The notes beneath the pieces are model-generated. The model did no database searches. It was not told where the DNA came from and saw nothing but the letters and a program-made list of their open reading frames with translations. This document shows positions 59,320 to 64,000 of a stretch of DNA of 64,000 nucleotides, one piece after another (within the stretch, counting starts at the first letter, position 1; each line of letters starts with the position of its first letter). The position numbers were made by a program, and so were the translations under genes. The stretch lies in assembly GCF_900108585.1 (NCBI RefSeq), contig NZ_UESZ01000001.1, positions 434,001-498,000 of the forward strand, in the 5' to 3' direction. This DNA comes from Branchiibius hedensis. GTDB taxonomy: Bacteria > Actinomycetota > Actinomycetes > Actinomycetales > Dermatophilaceae.

Positions 59320-60152
59320 CCGTCGGCGGGATCGGCCACCGGCACCTGCGGCACCGCGCTCTCGTGCTGTTCGGCCAGGATGCGCCGCAGGAAGGTCTTG
59401 GTCCGCTCGTGCTGCGGGCGGGCGATGACCTCTTTGGACGGGCCTTCCTCGACGACGACGCCGCCGTCCATGAAGACCACCCGGTCGGCGACGTCGCGGG
59501 CGAACGAGATCTCGTGGGTGACCACGATCATCGTCATGCCCGCCTCGGCCAATTCGCGCATCACGTCCAGCACTTCGCCGACCAATTCGGGGTCCAGTGC
59601 GGAGGTGGGTTCGTCGAAGAGCATCAGCTTCGGTTTCATCGCCAGGGCGCGGGCGATCGCGACGCGCTGCTGCTGACCACCGGACAACTGCGCCGGGTAG
59701 TGGTCGGCGCGTTCGGCCAGGCCGACCCGGTCCAGCAGCTCGCGGGCTTCCTTCAGGGCTTCGGCCTTGGAGCGCTTCTGCACCTGGATCGGGCCCTCGG
59801 CGACGTTCTGCAACGCCGTCTTGTGCGGGAACAGGTTGAAGCGCTGGAAGACCATGCCGATCTCGCCGCGTTGCTGGGCAATTCGCTTGTCGCTCAGGCG
59901 GTACAGCGTGCCGTCGCGATCGTCGTACCCCATGAGTTCGCCATCGACCCAGATACGGCCACCGTTGATGGTCTCCAACTGGTTGATGCAGCGCAGGAAG
60001 GTCGTTTTGCCGGAACCGGACGGGCCGAGCAGGCAGACCACTTCACCGGAGTGGACGTCGATGTCGATGCCCTTGAGCACCTGGGTGCTGTGGAAGGACT
60101 TGGTCACGTTGAGGGCGTGGACCAGGGGCTTACCGGGGGTTGTCGTGCTCAT
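59316..60152 (-). CDS. Polar amino acid ABC transporter ATP-binding protein (GlnQ/GluA type)
   Basis: A 278-residue ABC ATPase energising amino acid import. Walker [16 protein letters not shown] near 43, Q-loop [11 protein letters not shown] near 98, signature [16 protein letters not shown] near 157 and Walker [17 protein letters not shown] near 178; the [11 protein letters not shown] stretch identifies the polar amino acid subfamily. The last about 30 residues ([19 protein letters not shown]) extend past the usual end. ATG 60152 shares bases with the permease stop. Operon: binding protein, permease, ATPase, sodX. Confidence 0.92.
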   Translation of the reverse strand: MSTTTPGKPLVHALNVTKSFHSTQVLKGIDIDVHSGEVVCLLGPSGSGKTTFLRCINQLETINGGRIWVDGELMGYDDRDGTLYRLSDKRIAQQRGEIGMVFQRFNLFPHKTALQNVAEGPIQVQKRSKAEALKEARELLDRVGLAERADHYPAQLSGGQQQRVAIARALAMKPKLMLFDEPTSALDPELVGEVLDVMRELAEAGMTMIVVTHEISFARDVADRVVFMDGGVVVEEGPSKEVIARPQHERTKTFLRRILAEQHESAVPQVPVADPADG

Positions 60153-61108
60153 CAGTGGTCACCTCCGATGAAGTTGAGGCGAAGCCGACTCTTCTTGGCG
60201 CCCGCTGCCGGGCCGGTGCCGAAACCGCGGCCGAAGTAGCGCTCCAGGTAGGACTGGCCGACCATCAGGATGGAACAGATGATCAGGTACCAGATCACAC
60301 CGGCGACGAACGCGGGGACGATGCGGTAGGTCTGGTTCGCGACCTGTTCGACCTGGAACCACAACTCCATGGTCACCGGAACCGCGGACAGCAGCGAGGT
60401 GTCCTTGACCATGGCGATGGTCTCGTTGCCGGTCGGCGGCACGATGACCCGCATCGCCTGCGGCAGGATGATCCGGCGCATCGCTTTACCGCTGCTCATA
60501 CCGAGGGCCTTCGCTGCTTCGGCCTGGCCGGGGTCGACCGATTGGATTCCAGCCCGGGCGATTTCGGCCATGTAGGCCGCCTCGGACAGGCCCAGGCCGA
60601 TGATGCCCACGATGATCCCGTTGGACAGTTTGCTGACGTTGATGGTGCCGATCATCAGCGCGTTGTCCAGGCCGAGGATCTGCTGGGCGAAGGGAAAACC
60701 GATGTCCAACTTCGGGTAGAGCACCGCAACACCGGCGCCGAGCATGACCAACAGCACCAGTCGGGGAATCGCCCGGAAGAACCAGGTGTAGACGAACGCA
60801 ACGCCGCGCAGCACCGGGTTCTCCGACAGGCGCATGATCGCCAGGATCACGCCGCCGATGATGCCGATGATCATGGCGCCGATGGTGCCGACGATGGTGC
60901 CCTGGACCAGACCCTGCAGGACCGGCTTGTAGTTCATCACCGTGCCGACGAAGCCCCAATCCCATCGGGGGTTGGTGACGAAGGAGGAGATCATCATCGC
61001 CACGAGGACGGCGATGATCGCCAGTGCTACCCAGCGCCAGGGATGCCGGACCGGCCGGGCGTTGATTTCGCCCGGCCGGTCCGTCGTCGTCCGTGGATCA
61101 ACCGACAC
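60152..61108 (-). CDS. Polar amino acid ABC transporter permease
   Basis: A 318-residue membrane subunit. One helix near residues 28-48, then the transport domain with [20 protein letters not shown] near 72. The coupling EAA loop is [22 protein letters not shown] near 220, close to the consensus of HisM/GlnP-type permeases; [17 protein letters not shown] precedes it. GTG 61108 starts 11 bp inside the end of the binding-protein gene; the longer upstream frame is read from that gene's antisense context and is rejected. Confidence 0.9.
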   Translation of the reverse strand: MSVDPRTTTDRPGEINARPVRHPWRWVALAIIAVLVAMMISSFVTNPRWDWGFVGTVMNYKPVLQGLVQGTIVGTIGAMIIGIIGGVILAIMRLSENPVLRGVAFVYTWFFRAIPRLVLLVMLGAGVAVLYPKLDIGFPFAQQILGLDNALMIGTINVSKLSNGIIVGIIGLGLSEAAYMAEIARAGIQSVDPGQAEAAKALGMSSGKAMRRIILPQAMRVIVPPTGNETIAMVKDTSLLSAVPVTMELWFQVEQVANQTYRIVPAFVAGVIWYLIICSILMVGQSYLERYFGRGFGTGPAAGAKKSRLRLNFIGGDH

Positions 61109-62018
61109 TGGGGTTGACCTCGAAGGTCGTGATCGCACCCGACTCCTGGCCCCACTTGGCCAGGATCTGCTTGTAGCTGCCGTCCTTCTCCATTGCGGTG
61201 AAGGCAGCCGCGATGGCCTTGGCGAAGTCGGTCTGGTCCTTGGCGACCACGATGCCGTAGGGGGCCGAGTCGTAGATCTTGCCAACGGCCTCGAGCTTGT
61301 CACCGGTCTGCTTCACCGCGTAGAGCGCGACGGGGGAGTCGGCGACCATCGCCTGAACCTTGCCGCTGATCAGGTCCGCGGTGACCTTCGACTGGTCCTG
61401 CTCGACGACCTGGGTGATGGCTTCCTTGCCGGATTCGGTGCACTTCTTGCTGCGCGCCGTCAGGTCATCGACCTGCACGGTGCCCTTCTGCACACCGACG
61501 GTGAGGCCGCACGCGTTGTCCGGATCCACCTTGTTGGGGTTGCCCTTGGCGGTGACCCACTGGCTGCCGGCGGAGAAGTAGCTGATCATGTTGACCTGCT
61601 TCATCCGGTCGGCGTTGATGGTGAAGGAGGACGCGGCGGCGTCGTACTTGCCGGAGGTCACGCCGAGGATCAAGGTGTCGAAGTTGGCGTTCTGCCAGGT
61701 GCCCTTCAGGCCCAACTTGGCCAGGGCGGCGTTGAACAGGTCGACGTCCATACCGACGACGGTCGTGCCGCCCTCGAGGTATTCGTTGGGCGCGTAACTG
61801 GCGTCGGACCCGATGGTCAGCGTGCCCTTGGCCTTGATGTCCGCAGGAACCATCGCGGCAAGGCTGGAGTCCGCACCGCCGGTGGTCACGCTGCCGGTGG
61901 GCGAGGCCGAGCCGGTGCTGCCCGTGTTGAGGCTGTCAGACCCACATGCGGACAGTGCGGTCATGAGCGCGACCGCCGTGATGGCGCCCAGACCCGAGGC
62001 TTTGGTGATGCTGCGCAT
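61098..62018 (-). CDS. Amino acid ABC transporter substrate-binding lipoprotein
   Basis: A 306-residue extracytoplasmic binding protein (SBP_bac_3 family). A lipoprotein signal runs to the lipobox LSAC with Cys25, followed by a Ser/Thr/Gly linker. The domain begins KAKGTLTIGSDASYAPNEYL near 64 and has GMDVDLFNAALAKLGLK, DAAASSFTINADRMKQV and GIVVAKDQTDFAKAI, all typical of polar amino acid binders. Two later cysteines (NACGL and KKCTESG) may form a disulfide. GGAGC precedes ATG 62018. Substrate among glutamate, glutamine, aspartate or arginine is not decidable. Confidence 0.9.
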   Translation of the reverse strand: MRSITKASGLGAITAVALMTALSACGSDSLNTGSTGSASPTGSVTTGGADSSLAAMVPADIKAKGTLTIGSDASYAPNEYLEGGTTVVGMDVDLFNAALAKLGLKGTWQNANFDTLILGVTSGKYDAAASSFTINADRMKQVNMISYFSAGSQWVTAKGNPNKVDPDNACGLTVGVQKGTVQVDDLTARSKKCTESGKEAITQVVEQDQSKVTADLISGKVQAMVADSPVALYAVKQTGDKLEAVGKIYDSAPYGIVVAKDQTDFAKAIAAAFTAMEKDGSYKQILAKWGQESGAITTFEVNPSVG

Positions 62019-62110
62019 TGCTGCTCCTTGAAAATCGGCACATCGACCGTGACGGTCGTTCCCTGATCCTGGCATCCTGCGGTGCCGGGGGAGGGTCGCC
62101 GCGCGGGTTT

Positions 62111-62126
62111 GTGACCTGCCCGTAAC
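62111..62126 (-). promoter_or_regulatory. GlnR-like box upstream of the amino acid ABC operon
   Basis: GTTAC-GGGCAG-GTCAC in the operon direction, i.e. GTGAC-N6-GTAAC on the plus strand, the same arrangement as at 835-850 and close to the GlnR half-site pair GTnAC-N6-GAAAC. It lies about 93-108 bp before the binding-protein start. Nitrogen control of an amino acid importer is plausible but inferred. Confidence 0.4.
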
Positions 62127-62171
62127 ACCTTCCCGGCGAGCTTTCACCCCAATCCCAGCCCCCTCCCGACG

Positions 62172-62244
62172 ATTTTGAGGATTCCGACGTTTCTGAGGAC
62201 GCCGCTGCTCTGTGCGTCCTCAGAAAGCTCGCCATCCTCAAAAT
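62172..62244. repeat. Left 73-bp palindromic inverted repeat beside the DUF559 gene
   Basis: Nested perfect inverted repeats: ATTTTGAGGAT (62172-62182) / ATCCTCAAAAT (62234-62244) outside and TTTCTGAGGACG (62190-62201) / CGTCCTCAGAAA (62215-62226) inside. The whole unit is related, in inverted orientation, to 63151-63223: the two ends share CGATTTTGAGGATT-N2-GACGTT-N-CTGAGGA. Confidence 0.85.
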
Positions 62245-62254
62245 TGGCCCGGTC

Positions 62255-63079
62255 TCAGGCGGCGAGGTGTACCCCTTGGGCCACGGCCTGCATGATGCGG
62301 TGCTGCACTTCCGGCCAGTGATTGACGACCTGGTCATAGCTGACGCGAATCACGACGTACCCCATGGTGATCAGCAGCGCATCGTGCGCAATGTCCTTGT
62401 CGCGCTGTGGTCCCACGTGATGCCCGCCGTCGATCTGGACGACGAGGCGGTCGCCGATCAGCAGATCCACCGGACGTCCTGCGATGACTATCTGCTGCAG
62501 GATCCGCACATCCAGGAATCTCAACCGGGTCATCGCGATCGACTCCAGGCCGGAGTCCGACCACGGCGCCGCTGTTGCAAGCACGGCGCGAGCGCGCCGA
62601 CTCAACGGCAGCCGCCCCATCGACTCAGCGGTGACGAGGGCCTTGTTCATCGCCGACTCCCAGATTACGACTGCGCGCTCATGGGGTTGGCAGTCGGCAA
62701 CGAGTAGCAGGCAGTTTTCCAGTGAGTCCGCAGCGACGTCGGGATGTCGCGGAATTGCTGGCTCGGCCCAGTGGACGACGCAACCTGTGGACTTGATGCC
62801 ACCGGCGTGCTTCCTCGCCGCGATGTGAATCTGACCGTCGTCGATTGCCCACAAGCCCCGTCGAATCGCCTCGCTCAGGCAGGTCAACACGCCGCGGGCG
62901 CGGACCGCTCGGATGACGGCCGGGTCGACGTCACGCGTTGCGACCCAACCTTTGCGCACACGGTAGATCTGTCGCGTCGCGAGGGCCTGTCGGATCGCGT
63001 GATCACTGAATCCGGCCGCCCGTAATGCGCGGGTGGGGACGATGCCGCCGGCGCGTCGCGTTACTTCAACGATGGTCAT
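62255..63079 (-). CDS. DUF559 / AbiEi-type N-terminal domain protein (Vsr-like endonuclease fold)
   Basis: A 274-residue protein. The first 50 residues (VTRRAGGIVPTRALRAAGFSD, given in part as GGIVPTRALRAAG near 11) form an AbiEi-like winged helix. The C-terminal about 90 residues are a DUF559/Vsr-like PD-(D/E)XK fold: VDLLIGDRLVVQIDGGHH, QRDKDIAHDALLITMGY and VVIRVSYDQVV. Such proteins are frequent and multicopy in actinomycetes; function unknown, often near type IV toxin-antitoxin annotations. The ATG at 63079 is the first of the domain; the stop is 10 bp inside from the left palindromic repeat. Confidence 0.8.
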   Translation of the reverse strand: MTIVEVTRRAGGIVPTRALRAAGFSDHAIRQALATRQIYRVRKGWVATRDVDPAVIRAVRARGVLTCLSEAIRRGLWAIDDGQIHIAARKHAGGIKSTGCVVHWAEPAIPRHPDVAADSLENCLLLVADCQPHERAVVIWESAMNKALVTAESMGRLPLSRRARAVLATAAPWSDSGLESIAMTRLRFLDVRILQQIVIAGRPVDLLIGDRLVVQIDGGHHVGPQRDKDIAHDALLITMGYVVIRVSYDQVVNHWPEVQHRIMQAVAQGVHLAA

Positions 63080-63150
63080 CCGGACACGGTTGCGGAATGT
63101 GCTGGTTGACGCGCGGCCGCCGAAGCAGATGTGTGGATAACCGCTCGACG

Positions 63151-63223
63151 ATTCTGAGGACAGTGAGGTTCCTGAGGACTTCTGGGCGCGCAGCATCCTC
63201 AGCAACGTCTAAATCCTCAAAAT
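63151..63223. repeat. Right 73-bp palindromic inverted repeat beside the DUF559 gene
   Basis: Imperfect palindrome with outer arms ATTCTGAGGAC / ATCCTCAAAAT and inner arms GTTCCTGAGGAC / ATCCTCAGCAAC, exactly as long as the left copy. Aligned to the reverse complement of 62172-62244 it shares the arms and parts of the spacers (for example GAG and CGTC), so it is homologous rather than a chance hairpin. Confidence 0.85.
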
Positions 63224-63281
63224 CGGTGAGGGGAAGGTGGCGGGGCAGAGTGGCAGGGCGGCCGGGCGCTGACCTGCGGAA

Positions 63282-63297
63282 ATGACATTCATGTGAT
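63282..63297. promoter_or_regulatory. 16-bp near-palindrome ATGACAT-TC-ATGTGAT upstream of the nrdA promoter
   Basis: An AT-rich island in G+C-rich surroundings with one mismatch between arms, centred about 72 bp before the likely nrdA transcription start. It could bind an additional regulator. Nothing else is seen in 63224-63281. Confidence 0.25.
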
Positions 63298-63310
63298 TCG
63301 ACACGCCGGA

Positions 63311-63326
63311 ACACAGCATCTAGGGG
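63311..63326 (+). promoter_or_regulatory. NrdR-like box 1
   Basis: ACACAGCATCTAGGGG matches about 11 of 16 positions of the NrdR consensus (ACACWATATATWGTGT). It abuts the -35 hexamer of the nrdA promoter. Together with box 2 it forms a larger inverted repeat ATCTAGGGGTTG / CAACCCCTAGAT. NrdR represses ribonucleotide reductase operons when dATP is plentiful. Confidence 0.55.
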
Positions 63327-63355
63327 TTGTCAGCGAAGCAACCCCTAGATAGTGT
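63327..63355 (+). promoter_or_regulatory. Promoter of nrdA (TTGTCA-N17-TAGTGT)
   Basis: -35 TTGTCA (63327-63332) and -10 TAGTGT (63350-63355) are separated by 17 bp, close to the housekeeping consensus. The start would be near 63362, just before the cobalamin riboswitch. NrdR-like boxes sit on both hexamers. Confidence 0.6.
63340..63355 (+). promoter_or_regulatory. NrdR-like box 2
   Basis: AACCCCTAGATAGTGT matches about 11 of 16 positions of the NrdR consensus, best in the TAGTGT end. It overlaps the -10 hexamer. The two box centres are 29 bp apart, near the three-helical-turn spacing known for paired NrdR boxes. Confidence 0.55.
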
Positions 63356-63361
63356 GGCGCA

Positions 63362-63541
63362 CGCAGTGGTCCTCCCTGGCGAACACCGGGGAGGGGCAAG
63401 AGGGAAGCCGGTGAGATTCCGGCACTGCCCCGCAGCGGTAAGTGAGGACGAAAGCCGTCATCAGCACTGGGTGAGCCACCTGGGAAGCGACGGCCGGTAG
63501 GCGCGGTGAGAGCCGCACAGTCACGAGTCCGAAGACCTGCC
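63362..63541 (+). promoter_or_regulatory. Cobalamin (adenosylcobalamin) riboswitch
   Basis: Recognisable by its conserved core in order: GGGAAGCCGGTGAGATTCC, GGCACTGCCCCGCAGCGGTA, GAGGACGAAAGCC, CACTGGGTGAGCCACCTGGG and the B12 box AGTCCGAAGACCTGCC ending at 63541. A following hairpin at 63546-63569 (CCCC-T-GCCGCA / TGCGGC-GGGG) and ACCTGCC / GGCAGGT pairing may be the expression platform. In Streptomyces a B12 riboswitch shuts off the class Ia nrdABS operon when B12 supports the class II enzyme; the same logic is likely here. Confidence 0.93.
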
Positions 63542-63672
63542 ATTGCCCCTGCCGCAGCCTGCGGCGGGGTGCTTGCGGCTTTCGTGGGACGAGCCGGGCA
63601 GGTACGTCGATCGCTGCGCGCTACCTCCCCCTTCCCCGCCCGTGAGCGGACTTCGAGGGAAGGAACGCAGCA

Positions 63673-64000
63673 GTGACACTTCACGTGACCAAACGCGACG
63701 GCACTCGTGAGCCGTACGACGCCGATCGCATCAACCGGGCCATCGAGCGGGCGGCCGCCGGTCTGCCGGACGCGATGGCCAAGACCATGCAGATCGCCTC
63801 GGAGCTGGCGATCACGCTCTTCGACGGGATCACCACCCAACAACTCGACGAGGCCGCGATCAACGTCGCGGTGCAGAACGTCAAGGACGACCCGGACTTC
63901 GACGTCATCGCCAGCCGGTTGCTGCTGAAAACCATCTACAAGAAGGTCCTCGGCGACTTCGAGACGACGACCGAGTTGGCGCTGCTGCACCAGGCCCGCT
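63673..64000 (+). CDS. nrdA: Class Ia ribonucleoside-diphosphate reductase alpha subunit, 5' part (cut by window edge)
   Basis: Reduces ribonucleotides to deoxyribonucleotides with a di-iron NrdB partner and oxygen. Only the first 109 codons are present: the ATP-cone allosteric domain, VTKRDGTREPYDADRINRAI at residues 5-24 and AINVAVQNVKDDPDFDVIAS near 64, continuing KTIYKKVLGDFE into the catalytic domain. The ATP cone and absence of class II features favour NrdA over NrdJ. GTG 63673 has GAAGGAA 7-8 nt upstream. Controlled by the riboswitch and the NrdR-like boxes described above. Confidence 0.9.
   Translation, partial: MTLHVTKRDGTREPYDADRINRAIERAAAGLPDAMAKTMQIASELAITLFDGITTQQLDEAAINVAVQNVKDDPDFDVIASRLLLKTIYKKVLGDFETTTELALLHQAR

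Larger units (their letters stand above)
62172..63223. mobile_element. Candidate mobile unit: DUF559 gene between inverted 73-bp palindromic repeats
   Basis: A 1,052-bp segment with a single Vsr-like nuclease gene inside and related 73-bp palindromic repeats in inverted orientation at both edges, beginning CGATTTTGAGGATT at each outer end. No target-site duplication is evident and no transposase is present. The layout recalls insertion-sequence terminal repeats or REP units around a RAYT gene, but with a different protein. Mobility is inference. Confidence 0.5.

Noticed and set aside
62172-62244. Reading the 73-bp palindromes simply as transcription terminators
   Set aside because: They lack T tracts next to a GC-rich stem and the two units are homologous beyond their self-complementarity, so a repeat-family explanation fits better; terminator activity is not excluded.
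1-64000. CRISPR arrays, insertion-sequence transposases, phage integrases
   Set aside because: I looked for regularly spaced repeats and for DDE, HUH, tyrosine- or serine-recombinase motifs and found none; the only mobile-like structures are the three repeat-framed loci reported.

Overview
The window is 64 kb of high-GC (roughly two thirds G+C) bacterial chromosome with dense genes, many GTG starts and many 4-bp start/stop overlaps. The content points to an actinomycete, most likely a Micrococcales-type genus. The main indicators are a SigR-like sigma factor with its mycothiol-system zinc anti-sigma factor, the 24-residue ribosomal protein bL37, EgtB for ergothioneine, an F420-type split-barrel enzyme, Ni-superoxide dismutase with SodX, a prfB gene without the programmed frameshift, and a B12-riboswitch-controlled nrdA. 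I cannot name the genus. I found no rRNA, tRNA, tmRNA, CRISPR array or classical transposase.

Layout. 1-5 kb: a nitrilase-family amidohydrolase and a minus-strand operon of peptidase, membrane protein, DsbA-like protein and glutaminase. 5-10.6 kb: rtcB behind a terminator-bearing leader, a large nuclease/helicase fusion, and a hicAB-type toxin-antitoxin pair wedged between two copies of the helicase 3' end. 10.5-15.8 kb: sodium symporter, DHFR-like reductase, amidohydrolase, F420-type enzyme, egtB. 15.5-20.2 kb: an alcohol dehydrogenase / DUF59 / amidohydrolase operon opposite an AcoR-like activator, resembling the accessory half of a propane-monooxygenase cluster without the monooxygenase; the divergent promoter region holds two CRP-type sites 105 bp apart. 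20-30 kb: B12-binding-like protein, acetyltransferase, an EssC-like FHA-FtsK ATPase, and a tad pilus locus (tadA, B, C, pilin-like, TadE-like, TadG-like). 30-37 kb: LCP protein, TspO, prfB, ftsEX with an M23 peptidase, smpB, FHA protein.

37-45 kb: type II NADH dehydrogenase, a catalytic/non-catalytic M16 peptidase pair, a frameshifted DUF222-HNH gene framed by a perfect 33-bp direct repeat copied from the end of gabT, and gabT. 45-53 kb: hisN-like phosphatase, FUSC protein, rsgA, aroA, SRAP protein, hydrolase, ferritin, sigR-rsrA with a textbook GGAAT-N18-GTT promoter, and bL37. 53-56 kb: a structured leader with a 34-codon ORF and a strong terminator in front of two membrane HD-domain proteins. 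56-62 kb: DUF3311/mctP-like transporter, sodN, sodX, and a polar amino acid ABC transporter. 62-64 kb: a DUF559 (Vsr-like) gene bracketed by two inverted 73-bp palindromic repeats, then NrdR-like boxes, a promoter, a cobalamin riboswitch and the start of nrdA.

The most unusual theme is three small nuclease or toxin loci (hicAB, DUF222-HNH, DUF559), each framed by its own kind of duplicated flank and none with a recognisable transposase or integrase. Two of them sit exactly at the 3' end of a neighbouring gene and carry a copy of that gene end. They are the best candidates here for undescribed small mobile units.
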